Below, piece after piece: positions 23,901 through 33,028 of a stretch of 64,000 bases of DNA; the first letter of the stretch is position 1; every line of letters begins with the position of its first letter. Origin of the DNA: Agriotes lineatus (taxonomy: Eukaryota > Arthropoda > Insecta > Coleoptera > Elateridae). The translations under genes were made by a program, and so were the position numbers. The DNA lies in the NCBI GenBank assembly GCA_940337035.1, contig CALNHX010002779.1, forward strand, positions 1 to 64,000, in the 5' to 3' direction. The notes beneath the pieces are model-generated. The model was not told the DNA's origin. It saw only the letters and a program-made list of their open reading frames with translations, and did not search any database.

Positions 23901-26900
23901 TAAATTTTGCCTTTTTTGTCTATTTCTTATTTTCATGTGCAGTTTTTATCAATTGTCTTGGCTTAAATGCCTACTTATTTTAGATGTTTTTAGTGCCTAA
24001 AAGTCAGACCTCTACTGATCATTAAAGCAGCCATTTTTTCGTAAATTACTTTCGAGCCTTGTACAAGTACGAGGATGTGGATGTCTCCTTTCTGGATACA
24101 TAGCTTGATACATCACACAAGCTTCTCTATTATTGTCATTACATTTGAGGTACACCCTTAGAGTAGCAATTTTTATCATTAGAATAATTATCAACCATTT
24201 CGTACTACTTAAGATGAAAATAACAATACGTAGGAATTTACTCAGTTAGTTTGACACTAAAGCTACAACAATTGTTTTCACCGCCTACCTTCCAAAAGCG
24301 ATGTGTTGAATTTGCCTAAACGTGCAATTGCCACTTATTTATCGATTTGTGTTTATAATTGATTAGATAACTATGACATGTGATATATCGTTGTAAAGAG
24401 AATTTTGTACAGTTTTAGAATATGTAATATAATTGGATATATTCCATTTAAAATTTTCAATGTATTTGCTACATCTAACACATTTGATGCTCATTTGTTT
24501 TTTGGCTATGGCAGATAATAGAAAATTAAATGTAGAACAACTTTTCTTCTATAACATTTTGTCATATCTCTAACAATAACCGAGACATTTGCGGTGAGAG
24601 CTAAAATCAAACAGACTGTATACATTACGCTAAGTTTATACCTTCTCAGTGTATAACTTCTCGGTTTGGTTCTGGAGTTACTGTAATTCCAACCCCATTC
24701 TTTGCTCTCATCGTTGTGTGTAACTCAAACATATTCCATAACATCATTACCTTCTAGTTATGTCTCTCCGTTTTCAGTCTTATCGCTTCACTCAAATCAA
24801 TTATGTCAAGCTTGTATTTCTTCAGTTTATCTATAATTTCTGCTTCTTATCCTGTTAAGTTTGCGACGTTCCACGTAGCAAATCGTATCCCATTCATCAA
24901 GTCCTCTTCTACTATTCATGTCTTTTCCGAGGCTATTCTTATTCTTGGCTAGGAATAGTACGGAGCATTCAAATATAAATTATAATTTAATATTTATTCA
25001 AAAACAACCGCAAGGACTCTCATGTATATCATGACATTTTTCTAGTCAGTCTCCCTCTCTTTTAATAAACTGGTGCCATCTTTCCGGAAGTTTCTGTATT
25101 CCACGAGAAACATTTTTTTTAGCTACTGTTACACCCATTCCCCAACAAGTTCGATGACTTCTTCATTACAACGAGGTATTTTTCTCCTAGAAACTCTTTT
25201 AAGGGTCCAAACAGACAAAAAACTTATGCAGCAAGGTTCGAAGTATATGCTAAATGAGGCACCATGATCCATTTCAATTTTTGAATGGTAGTCAGCGTGT
25301 GAATAGCGAAATGGGGTCGAGCATTATCCTGTAAGACATAGACAGAGAATTCGTGTTTTTTTTTCAAGTTACCCCTATTGATATTTATTGCAAAAGGAAT
25401 ATCGACGATTATTTTAAATAAGTACGTTTTACTCTGTCAGGATTCTCTTCTGTTATCAATGTTTTTAGACGACGAGAATGCGGTTTATTTTCGGCACAGT
25501 TGCAGTCATCTTTAAACCCTTTACTCCTTTTGTAAACGCTTATATCTGATAGTGATTGTGCATTAAACTGTCTTTTAACTCTTACACCAATTTCTTTTAG
25601 TTTGATATCTTCCTTGATAAGAAATTTACTAATAATGGGTTGTTCGACGCTTGAATGCACTCCCATTTCACTCATGCTTGCCAATTGAACAAAAATGAAT
25701 TGTAACTACTGAATGAAGTTAGATCTTGTTCCAAAGCATTAATTAATGTATACAACTTATGTGCATGTCTTTGTCTTTTGGCGCGCAATTCAAATTATAA
25801 TTCATATATTTGAACTCTCCTCGTAGCAGTGCATAACAAAATCAAAGAAAGGCAATTAACATTGTGTGGGCATTTTAATAAAATAGGCTATGAAATATAA
25901 GTGAAAAAGATTTTTTTGTGAGAAAACAGTAAAAAAATGCCAAAAAGATCAGCCACAATTCATTGAAGCAGAAGTGCCAAATAAATTGGACAAGAATCAA
26001 CCTCGACACCTACGGTTAAAAGAGGAACAGAGTATGTAATTTCAAGTAAAACATATTTTTTCTCACTATTAACTAACTGGAAACATCTACCGTCATAAAA
26101 ATTGGTTATGCCTTTTTTCTGTTAAGTGGCCAAATAGCAACTAGTAGTAGCTACTACTTCTAGTTAAGATTTTTTGTTCATTAACTCGTTTGTACCTCTT
26201 ACCAATTCACCGACTTGTCACCAAGAAATTAACAAGAGCCCTACAAAGCGTTATGTTTTATCTTGATAATCTTAAACTGTAACAATGGAAACGCAATCAT
26301 TGTATTAGTTTTACTTACCCATAAACTATCCTGGCACGATATAGACATCATTCCTATGCTCTCAACTCGATCGAGAGCATACAAAACGATAGACGTAACA
26401 AAGACTGAGGTAACCAAAAGTAACCAAAGACTTCCATCGAATGGATCTAGAACTCGACCCAGTTCTCTCCTCAGATTTGTATCATGGATGTACAGAAAAT
26501 AATAGCCTTCAAACCAATACTGCCGAGTAAAGGTACTCCTCTCCGCACGCTCCGACGTAGCGGATATTCCTCCAATTACAAAATCTACCTTAGCATCTGC
26601 CAAATCGTGCATGAGAGGCGCGTAGTTTGGATACAATATCAAAATAAACGTAAAATTGAGCCTCAGCGCCATCATTTGTATGAGGTCGTGCTCGCTTCCC
26701 TTTGATTTGGTACAGACCGTGACAGTACGGTTTTCAATAAGCTTTTCCTCAGATTCCTCGCACCAAATAAACGGGAAGTACTCAGTAAAAGCCACCTTGA
26801 ATATGTGTTTTTCGAAGTTCTCGAAGAACTTCTTGTCGAAGTACAGCTTCGACTTCACAGCCTGAACGTTACTGGAAGCAATTTCGACGAGCCTCTTGCT

Positions 26901-27446
26901 GGACCTTCCACAGAAATAACACATTGAGGTTATCTTCACTTCAAACTCGGATGTGAAGTAAATTACCAGCACTTTTCCGAATACTTCAAGCTGGTGGTTA
27001 GATCTTAAGAAGTCGAGGCCAGTGTGTAAAGTTGTCAATACAAACAGCGCTTCGTCTTGTTCATTAACGTTTTCCGTCGAATTCAGGAACCAGGAAAATG
27101 ATTCCATGTCTTGGAGAACGATCACGTTGAGTATTTTCTGAACCAAGGGCCTTTCAAACAAGTCTCCGGTTTCGATTCCATCCTCGTAGCAAATCAACTT
27201 CACGCTTTTCATGATTCGCGAATTTACATTCTGCATAATCTTCTCCACCAAGTTCCAGTTGCGCCTATCGAAGTGCATAATTATTTCCGACTCCGTGTGA
27301 GCACATATGATGTCGCCTATGTAGGTCGTAAAGTTGGTTTTATCGAAGAAACCATTTTCGTGATCCTCACCGAAATTGTGATAGCCCGCCTTAATCGATG
27401 CCGAATTATTGAGGACGAGGCAAAACAACACCAACGCTCTAAACAT
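7646..27446 (-). CDS. Ionotropic receptor (IR), four exons, 662 residues
   Basis: Predicted ligand-gated cation channel of the insect ionotropic receptor family, derived from ionotropic glutamate receptors; such proteins act in dendrites of chemosensory, thermosensory or hygrosensory neurons. Exons in transcript order are 26319-27446, 8319-8608, 7983-8260 and 7646-7938; all three introns are GT-AG and phases agree (0, 2, 1), giving 1,989 coding bases. Visible layout: signal peptide 1-20; extracellular region; S1 lobe about 215-320 with TEYFPFIW, GSEHDLIQMMALRLNFT and FVIGGISATSERA; M1 about 338-358; pore/M2 about 385-423 ending STAYKSKLSA; S2 about 430-575 ending AGLVEMWMR; M3 about 603-628; short cytoplasmic tail. 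Length fits the family. It is a divergent IR; I cannot name an orthologue. Intron 1 is 17,710 bp, introns 2 and 3 are 58 and 44 bp. The alternative is two adjacent IR fragments, but matched phases and complementary domains argue for one gene. Confidence 0.9.
7983..8260 (-). CDS. IR gene exon 3: S2 lobe
   Basis: Begins after a strong acceptor TTCTTTTTCAG (8261 boundary) with the base that completes codon 473, then reads 92 codons of S2. Ends at GAAG|GTAAGG (intron from 7982) one base into codon 566. If the donor is ignored the frame runs to a stop at about 7941 and looks like a truncated gene; splicing out 44 bases restores a normal IR continuation. Confidence 0.88.
8319..8608 (-). CDS. IR gene exon 2: pore loop, M2 and start of S2
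   Basis: Acceptor TTGGCTAG at 8609-8616 (minus strand), then residues 377-472 in phase 0. The frame reads from the pore region (MAIEQNANI) into M2 (LLVAWILVCLNLSTAY) and the start of S2 (PSDIKELVYSDYKF). Ends at donor AAG|GTAAGT (8318), leaving two bases of codon 473. The methionine at 8596 is internal, not a start. Confidence 0.92.
9120..10860 (-). pseudogene. Non-LTR reverse transcriptase relic, split by a transposon
   Basis: Translated on the minus strand with frame changes, pieces follow the normal order of a non-LTR reverse transcriptase: WKISVISSLFKKGN and GRSCTDNLFIVQQL (about 10850-10640), YDSVPRRK and ALKQIGVNNHLLK (about 10560-10480), QRCSLSPILFNIY region and FADNQAILARF (about 10290; the catalytic YADD-type box, here ADN), then after the 9524-10231 insertion FKYLEAAIDGDG, EIRNRIQKARNVIGAL and KTVLTYGGEMW (9470-9140). 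Many stops and shifts make it dead. RTE-like by the order and wording of the post-polymerase motifs, but the clade is uncertain. It sits in the loop of the foldback element. Confidence 0.85.
9524..10231 (-). mobile_element. Deleted Tc1/mariner-superfamily transposon with DUF4817-type transposase remnants
   Basis: Ends are inverted: GGGTGCTTCAGAATGAATT at 9524 and, reverse-complemented, GAGTGTCCCAGAATGAATT at 10231. Inside, on the minus strand, the DUF4817-like N-terminus (MERFSGKQRGFCIREFYENG, from 10119) and the C-terminal part of the catalytic domain (FPEKLISRRGDINW, SCDLTPLDFFLWSYLKSKVY, 9763-9990) remain; the middle, including the first catalytic aspartates, is deleted. At 708 bp it is about half the size expected for an intact copy. 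It interrupts the reverse transcriptase relic between its catalytic box and its C-terminal part. Confidence 0.87.
11947..11987. repeat. (AAT)n microsatellite
   Basis: Uninterrupted TAATAATAAT tract of about 12 units. Confidence 0.95.
11988..17719. other. Intron-1 stretch without recognised genes
   Basis: Part of the IR intron. Two CpG-richer islands (about 13320-13620 and 14790-15040) and one at 16960-17340 contain frames of 61-123 codons on one or both strands, none of which I recognise; they may be old transposon pieces. About 17340-17700 is purine-rich on the plus strand. Nothing else supported. Confidence 0.4.
20351..22257 (+). mobile_element. Solo LTR, 1,907 bp, target duplication AGTG
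   Basis: Begins TGTTAAG and ends CGTAACA (TG...CA with a five-base inverted end), flanked by AGTG at 20347-20350 and 22258-22261. It is GC-richer than its surroundings. The last 300 bp match 32700-33024 closely (ACGTACCCTATATATGCC, GTGTGACTCACGCCCGACTC, GATGCTCACCTTGGG, GTTTTAATACCGTAACA) and the first 40 bp match 31251 on. CCTATATATGCC about 190 bp from the end is a plausible TATA box. A 4-bp duplication fits Gypsy-type integration. No internal region, primer-binding site or polypurine tract is present, so this is a solo LTR. It interrupts the transposase gene at 20308-24194. Confidence 0.88.
20763..21050 (+). CDS. Unrecognised 95-codon frame inside the LTR
   Basis: Starts MSSKELVLSFLQVVGDSLQD and has mixed, non-repetitive composition with a pattern of alternating hydrophobic and charged residues up to about residue 75, followed by a GT-containing AATACCAGGTACC that could be a splice donor; the last 20 residues are less protein-like. 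I recognise no domain. It is GC-rich like the rest of the LTR. The second LTR copy has no obvious equivalent frame at this position, which weakens the case. Confidence 0.25.
   Translation: MSSKELVLSFLQVVGDSLQDVNNAHTFLSHRSHVSDYIEILRHYSAESLPKQMCLQMQALRTATRTAQEKSRINTRYHLKRLCNLVTPLRLVRTH
22989..24014. mobile_element. Non-autonomous hAT-like element, 8-bp target duplication CTGATCAT
   Basis: Flanked by CTGATCAT at 22981-22988 and 24015-24022. Inverted ends are imperfect: TAGACATCGGATTTTAG on the left and, reverse-complemented, TAGAGGTCTGACTTTTAG on the right. Subterminal regions carry repeated GCCTA motifs (GCCTAAATGCCC, GTGCCTATATTTCGGCC, AATGCCTACTTA, AGTGCCTAAAAG). No transposase coding. About 23240-23600 is compositionally different (GCGAAGCGAAGCGTAGCTCG) and may be a further insertion. 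Removing the element and one duplication restores the transposase frame exactly. Confidence 0.88.
24961..25823 (-). mobile_element. Degraded mariner-like transposon
   Basis: Inverted ends CGGAGCATTCAAATATA (24961) and, reverse-complemented, CGAGGAGAGTTCAAATATA (25823), with TA at 24959-24960 and 25824-25825; the inverted match continues through AATTATAATTT. Inside on the minus strand, 25684-25410 encodes a mariner-type N-terminal helix-turn-helix (QPIISKFLIKEDIKLKEIGV, SVYKRSKGFKDDC), and about 25340-25060 encodes the C-terminal catalytic part with YVLQDNARPHFAIH and WIMVPHLAYTSNLA. The middle is deleted at 863 bp total, so the element is dead. Confidence 0.88.
25838..26060 (+). pseudogene. 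Possible C-terminal scrap of a non-LTR reverse transcriptase
   Basis: The plus-strand frame IKERQLTLCGHFNKIGYE, followed by lysine/serine-rich sequence with stops, resembles the RRLRWYGHV-type motif after the polymerase domain in non-LTR elements. Short and degraded; may be chance. Confidence 0.3.
26319..27446 (-). CDS. IR gene exon 1: signal peptide, S1 lobe and M1
   Basis: Codes for residues 1-376, starting at ATG 27446 with a hydrophobic leader (MFRALVLFCLVLNNSAS). Ends after tryptophan 376 at a clear donor (TGG|GTAAGT, intron from 26318), phase 0. The open frame runs on about 25 codons into the intron, but that extension is not IR-like. An in-frame stop does not occur before the donor. 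The region upstream of the ATG (27447-27600) has no obvious strong TATA element. Confidence 0.93.
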
Positions 27447-29241
27447 GTCTTGTTTTCCAAGTCGTTACTCAAATCTGTGCCTGAGAAGTGTTATGGGTGT
27501 GAATAAAATATCAGCTCTGGACAGTGATGAATCGAAATCAGCGGGTTATTTGTTCAGCTCGCCTGTCGCTTAGAAGCGAAAACGCCAATCTTAGTTAATA
27601 ACACATGCGCTCGTTCATCATTTCATTTGCCTTTTTTTATTTGTATTTGGCGTGGGTATTGATTGTCAGTGTTTGCTCTGCCAGAATTATCGCACGCAGG
27701 CAATTAACCGTGAATAACTCCCGCATGTCCAGTCTCTAAATAGTGTAACAAGCACTGCTTATCGCTGCTATATTTGAAATTGTATAAACATTGCATCCCT
27801 TTTTGAAAAATACGAGACCTACCATTGTGCTTCACATGTATATTTGAACACAAAAAATGGGTGTTTAATGCATAGGTGTATTATTTTTGGTTTGAAGTTA
27901 ATCCAGCACGTTGTTACTTCAGAACAACATAACTTCCCTAGAAAAATAGATAAATGTCAAAATATAGTCAACCAGGTTTAACGCTGTCATATTCCACTAA
28001 TTTATTAGAACATATACAACCACAAAAATATCGACTTTTATGTAAATGAAACGTATGGATGGAAAGAATTCAAAATTACTGTTACAATAGTTGAAGAAAT
28101 TGCGATAACAATCATTCTAAATTAACGTGTGTTTATCTATAGAGTATATTCTTGTTCAAACTATTAATTATCAAAATTATACAAATCCAGCATAAACGTT
28201 AGTAAACTTGCAGTTAAATATTAGTGAAGCAAGGGAATTTAAAACATATATAAATATATATACATTTTTATCATTATTAGCTGCAAATTTACTAAAATGT
28301 TAATTTTTAATAAAAAGCTGTATAGCCCATTCTCATTAGTAATATAACAAGGGCTAGACATATTTACCAATAATTTTGCACGCGCCAAGGGTCGAGTGAT
28401 GGTTGCAATAAAAACTGCCTTGAGAGTTGGCCGAGGGCAGTTTTTCAGAGTAACCGACACGATTACTCTTGGCTCGGGCTACATTACATATAAGTATGTC
28501 GCCGCAGTTATATTTTGAAGATTACTACACAAAACCCCTAACTTATACGAATTATGTTTTAAAATTGACCTAATAACGCTAAAAAAACTTGCTTGCTTCT
28601 TGAAATTGTGACACCATCCACTGATTTGATAATCATCTCTAGAGCGCTTATTAGGTTTGGGATTAGTTAATTTTCAAAAATATGCATGGTTCTCATTGGA
28701 TGATATCAGTCATGTGACAGTTGAGTGTAATAATCAGTAGTAATATAACAAGAGCGAAACATACTTACCGATAATTTTTTAAACTACTGAATTGCTAATG
28801 ATGAACCTTCAATTACTCCCAAAAATAATAAGACTTATAGCCGTCACATTGACAAATAGAAAGAGCCAAAATTTAAAACGGGCTAAGAGAATATTTGAAT
28901 ATGATCCACGAACTAAAATAAAAAGATGACTTAACGCCTGTGCTGTTTAATCTAGTACTAGAGCATGTATTAAAACAATCTGTAACGGGCTTGTTTTACG
29001 ACCGACCAGAAAATATATAGTTTCTGGAGAATTTTTCGCCAGAAAGTAACGTTTTGCCGGTCAAGATCGGAAAACGGGCATCAGCGAACGGTGAAAGCTT
29101 TTGTCGGTCACAAATTTGTGTTTTGTTTGGATAAGTCAACTAATATATACTAATGTCATAATTTTTTTGAATTTTCGAAAGTAAATTCGCAAGTTTGTAA
29201 GTATGGACGCGGATGTCGTAAACAAATATTGTACGATACAT
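27447..29241. other. Region upstream of the IR gene, no gene recognised
   Basis: Should contain the IR promoter, but no convincing core element is visible. At 28370-28480 a segment with GGGCAGTTTTT and its partial inverse (AAAACTGCC) suggests an imperfect hairpin. Otherwise AT-rich without recognisable coding. Confidence 0.4.
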
Positions 29242-29342
29242 GACCGGAAAGTGTTTTGCAGGTCTCCCCAAGTTTCGCGGGCTCGCCTTCGGCTAGCCCT
29301 GAAATCTACTTGGTTCGACCCGCAAAACACTATTTTCCGGTC
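29242..29342. repeat. Near-complete hairpin (about 101 bp)
   Basis: GACCGGAAAGTGTTTTGC at 29242 pairs with GCAAAACACTATTTTCCGGTC ending at 29342; inside, CCAAGT pairs with ACTTGG and the apex GGCTCGCCTTCGGCTAGCC is itself a hairpin with a CTTCGG-type loop. Almost the full segment folds on itself. Short foldback element or a transcribed structured RNA; no second copy seen in the window. Confidence 0.75.
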
Positions 29343-29689
29343 TTGTAACGTAAATTACTATTACACGAAACTTCCAACACACGTGCAGTTTTCATCGTTT
29401 GCTGCAAATTGCTGTCTGCGATTACTACTTTTCTTGTCGCTTGCTGCACATTTCTGTCTCTTTTCCGACGTTCACCTTTCAGGCAAATGCTTACTAAGTC
29501 CTCCCAAAAGGAGCGATAGTTAAAAAAACAGAACATAGCCTTAATAAAAAGAAGAGGTAACTGTTGGATCTTTAAAATGCCTATTTTTGTGACGGATAAA
29601 AAGCCTGAGCTGTGTGCAAAATATTACTTTTATTTAACTAATAGTTCTCGAGTTCAAACAAACATAGGCAACATTTTACTTTTTTGAGG

Positions 29690-29960
29690 TGCTTACCCTG
29701 TATATCTGGACCGAAAATATACTCGGTTTTAAGCAAGGTAGTAACCTAAACAAATAGTTTTTGAGTTATAGCACAAACAGACAGAGCGACAGACATATGA
29801 CCGACAGGTTAAAATTGAAGAAAGGTGTTCTTTATCATTTAGGGATCCTGAACCTTGAAGATATGCAAAAAACTCAAGAGATGATTTTTAACGATTACAA
29901 TACTTCCTTCGTTTTAGAAGAGGGAAGTAAAAATAAAAGGACACACGCTTTTCTTTTATA
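29690..29960 (+). repeat. Dispersed repeat family R, copy 1
   Basis: Shares with 59640-60000 the order: ACCCTGTATxT, ATAGTTTTTGAGTTATAG, an ACAGACAGA tract, GGxxCCTGAAxCxTGAAGAT, GAGxTGATTTTT, CGATTACAATxCTT and the end GAGGGAAGTAAAAA. The copies at 33785-34425 and 47090-47785 are in the opposite orientation. The frame of 114 codons reading through it is a by-product. Confidence 0.8.
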
Positions 29961-30099
29961 TAAGTTAAGTCCAAAAGCGGCATATGTAGATGATGTTAAT
30001 GTTCCAGAAATATCAAAGGTAGTAACAATGAAAACGTACAGAAAAATAGAAACAGCAGCCAAGGAAGTGCGATATAAAGTCAACGAAGGTAATGGAAAT

Positions 30100-31250
30100 T
30101 GCTAAAATAAATAAGAAGTAATAGAAGACTGAAATGGGATTTGTCCCAGCTACAATCAACCTCAACAACAATAATGTATATTTTCTCAATACACAGCCAA
30201 TTTCTATGTTTATTTCTCATGTAATATGCCACTAAAAACCAGTTCTGTTGATCAGTTGATCAAGGGACACGGAAATGATTCATTACCTACGCTAAACTGG
30301 ACCAACACTTAATTAAAAGTGAATTGCAGTGCGGGGTGTCCAAACCACACCTCATCTTCAAGAGCTGGAGCTCCCCGCCAAATACCATCGTAGTTTTACC
30401 CAAAAAGCAACAGGGTACCTATAAGTTTCTAGCTTCACCAGCAGTAGTTACAACATTCCGGAGGTCAGTTCTAGTCGTCAAGTTACGTAGAGATGCCATA
30501 GCTGAGTGCTGCAATTAATAAAGGAGGATTCCAACACAGAGACTTTCTGAGTGTGGTTACAAGAATCCTGGCGATCTGTGACGTCAAGCATCCTATTCAT
30601 CGCTGCAATTTTGAATTACATATGCGAAGTTTGATAAAATACCGATCCAGGGCCGGCGCTCAGGAAGGGCGTCTTTACTGCTATTTGAAATTTTCTTATA
30701 GTAATAATAATGTATGCCCGTAGTAGTTGTATATGCTAGTTACTCTAACCTATAAGCTCGCTTAGAATCAAGCTATATTGCCTGTAATTTGCATGTTTTT
30801 AATTAGCATTGTTTGGGTAGCCAATAGTTTTGAGTTATAGTAAGTCGGATTCCAAAACTTTGTAGCATTGGTGTATCCCAATCCACAAACTTACTTAAAT
30901 GTAAGAGATTTCTTGTTATGACCTGAGCTAACTGACAAAAATGGACAATAACTGTACAAATTAACACACGGAGTTGTCAAACGCCTTATTTCAAAACGAT
31001 TTGTAACGGTAGGTTCGAACCACAGCAGGACTTAAGAAACAGCGTTGCAAGACACAACAAAGTCTCACAATGGAAAAACAAAAATTTTAAATAACTGGGC
31101 TCTAAAATCAACAACAAAACTGACGGAATGCACAAAATCCAAAATAGTCAAGTCAGCAAACAAAGCTTATTTTAGTTTGAGGAACTCATAAAATCCTAAA
31201 ATGTTTACAAGGAAGCAAAACTTAAATTATATAAAATGATCATACCACCA
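30100..31250. other. Gene-free stretch
   Basis: A GC-richer part at 30320-30660 has no recognisable frame. AGGTTCGAACC near 31011 matches a pol III B box but has no A box or tRNA fold. Confidence 0.4.
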
Positions 31251-33024
31251 TGTCAGGTCATTTTGTATTTTAATTAGGCACCTAGGCTCTAGGGCAGCGT
31301 GCTCGTATGTTAAACCCTTTTAGTTACTTATTTGGCTTCATCGCCTAATTCCATAATAATGATTTTGCACATAGTTGGCCTCAAGAGCAGTATTTCTTGT
31401 CATCCGGGGCACCCCTTTGTTGGTACTTTGACAATCGGGTGTTAACGCTCGCAGGGTTTCCGAACCTTCTAGAATTTACGCTGTTGGTGTGACTGCGAGG
31501 CCTAGCGCTGTCTTTGTCACCGGCACTTATTTGTTTTATTGGGCGCCTCGCCATTGGCTGTCGAGAGTCACGTGGTAACGCCGTTTTGGCTCACGCGACT
31601 TCAAGCGTCGTAACGCTCCTTGCGGGGATTCAGCCGAGAGCCGTCGGTCTAATAAGAGGTCGGATAGTGTGTGTGTTCGTGCGGCGCTCCCGCCCTTGGC
31701 GGGGGCGTCAGCCTTTTCCCGTCTCGTGCTGCTTCAGCAAGTATTTGATAAACTGTTTCGCCTTAAGTGGCAGTTCTACCCAGGCGATTGAACAAGGGAG
31801 GTGTGTGTGTCGTTAGCGGCGATCTTACTACGCCAAGGCGTAGGTGTGATGGAATTCCGTGCCCGGTTCTACGTCGTCACGTAAGGGAGTGTTCCCTTTA
31901 ACTCGTTGTGCGAGGATTCCGTTGAGGTAGGACATCACTTGGGCTAGTTTGGCCGTCGTAGCGGCGTTTGTTGAAGCGCCAGCCTTTGTCGCCATTTTGG
32001 GCGCATCCAGACCATTCACACGTCGGCCGTTTTAGCGGCGAATGAATTGCCACAGGCAACCTGTTTCCCGCAAGCTGGACCGCATGCTGATCTCTTGGAT
32101 CGTCACCAATAAAATTAAGGTATTTGTAACCATTGAATCATACTAACTTCTCGTGCGCGAGCTGTGCGCTTAATCATGTGAATAACTGTGAAATCTTGTG
32201 CACCGTTAAAAACGTACCCTTCGCATCTTAAATCGTTGTCGCGAAGTGGCGTCGCTCGCTCATTTTTGATCTAATCACTTCCCTCACTTGGGCTTTGCTG
32301 TGTTTGCCCAAATTATCATGTGAGCATTTTTATGAACAAACGTTCCCTTTGTGGGACTCATATGTCAAACTGCTTTTGATTTTGTACAGTTATGGGTGTT
32401 GTTTAGTAACCGTAGTGCGCCCATCAGCTGATGCTTATTTATAAGATTTAACGCGATGTTTGCGGCACGCTTTGCTGCCCCAATGTAAGACTGGACCAAT
32501 AGACGCTTATCTAATTAAGAGACGCTTTATTCTTGGTCGCTTTGTGCATGTTCTGTTTCAGTGTGCGGCCATCATCGAGGAGATGAATGTACGGTGGAGC
32601 CAGTGAGATCAGAGCGTGCAGGTAGGCTTGGTGGTGACATTGCCGTGGCTAAAAAAGCCCCACTTCATGATCTAAGTATTTTTGCCATCACGAAATCGTT
32701 GTGTGAGTTTATAATTCACGAGTACCCCTATCGACGGAGTGTCTTGAATACTTCGCCCCCCGTCTAACCGCACAGGCCAGGTTATTCGGGTTAAGACAGG
32801 CTTGGTGGCGCCCTCATAATTTTGACGTACCCTATATATATGCCTCAATACGCTTGCCCAGAACGTATCGTGTGACTCACGCCCGACTCCCTGAGCGTTC
32901 CAACCGTGGCCTTTAGCCTGTTTTTAGCAAATCTCAGGGGAAGTGTGCCAGTTTTCCAGGACTGATTCCGTGGTGCGATGCTCACCTTGGGTGGGTGTCG
33001 TAAAGTTGTTTTAATACCGTAACA
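31251..33024 (+). mobile_element. Second solo LTR of the same family, 1,774 bp, target duplication ACCA
   Basis: Starts TGTCAGGTCATTTTGTATTTT, aligning with TGTTAAGCCATTTTGCATTCT of the copy at 20351, and ends with the same TTAATACCGTAACA. ACCA flanks it at 31247-31250 and 33025-33028. The 3' 300 bp are nearly the same in both copies (TATA-like CCTATATATATGCC included) while the middle, GC-rich and CpG-containing, is very different, so only the two ends are conserved. No internal retrotransposon region adjoins it. Confidence 0.85.
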
Positions 33025-33028
33025 ACCA

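Larger units (their letters stand above)
20308..24194 (-). pseudogene. DUF4817-type transposase gene broken by a hAT-like element and an LTR
   Basis: Three coding segments on the minus strand. Segment 1 (24194-24015) is the DUF4817 helix-turn-helix region (ACVMYQAMYPERRHPHPRTC, LRKNGCFND). Segment 2 (22988-22262) continues in the same frame across the hAT-like insertion (VRRARNRRAANDEDILV) and then carries the catalytic domain with the three acidic blocks: LSSDESNFN, WFQQDGAPSHN and STPDLSTLDF. Segment 3 (20346-20308) supplies a short C-terminus ending in TAA beyond the LTR. Besides the two insertions there are frame changes at an A-run near 22835 and near 22510, so it was decaying independently. 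Enzyme role in the family: cut-and-paste transposition. Confidence 0.88.
19994..24618 (-). mobile_element. Tc1/mariner-superfamily (DUF4817-type) transposon carrying two further insertions
   Basis: Inverted ends CAGTCTGTTTGATTTTAGCT at 19994 and its reverse complement ending 24618, flanked by TA at 19992-19993 and 24619-24620. The inverted arms match over about 100 bp (including GAGATATGACAAAATGTTATAGAAGAAA-type sequence on both sides) and, with gaps, for about 200 bp or more (TAGGCGGTGAAA on both sides). Without the nested hAT-like element and LTR the element would be about 1.7 kb, a normal size for the group. It interrupts the endonuclease region of the RTE-like relic. Confidence 0.9.
17720..24950 (-). 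pseudogene. RTE-like non-LTR retrotransposon relic, split by a nested insertion
   Basis: Start of the endonuclease is at about 24890-24740 (GIRFATWNVANLTG, LKKYKLDIIDLSEA); the frame then breaks at 24619 and resumes at 19993 with the next endonuclease block (IAIIQIYAPTEDTQ, EEFYRTLQVIVDRV, NWNARIGND; 19747-19989). Downstream, degenerate polymerase motifs continue, including YEDNIVLVTDEKRKLQES near 18150 in the position of the YADD box, to LATDRQEYKR at about 17760. AT-rich and full of stops. These motifs match RTE-type elements (apurinic-like endonuclease followed by polymerase, no separate gag seen). The gap of 4.6 kb is the transposon at 19994-24618. Confidence 0.85.

Noticed and set aside
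26241..26318. 25-codon extension of IR exon 1 to the stop at 26241
   Set aside because: Lies beyond a strong GTAAGT donor and lacks the pore/M2 sequence that exon 2 provides.
31000..31030. Perfect B-box-like AGGTTCGAACC
   Set aside because: No A box at the right distance and no cloverleaf; chance match.
31308..31330. TGTTAAACCC as the 5' end of the second LTR
   Set aside because: Flanks give no target duplication; starting at TGTCAGG (31251) aligns with the first copy and gives matching ACCA on both sides.
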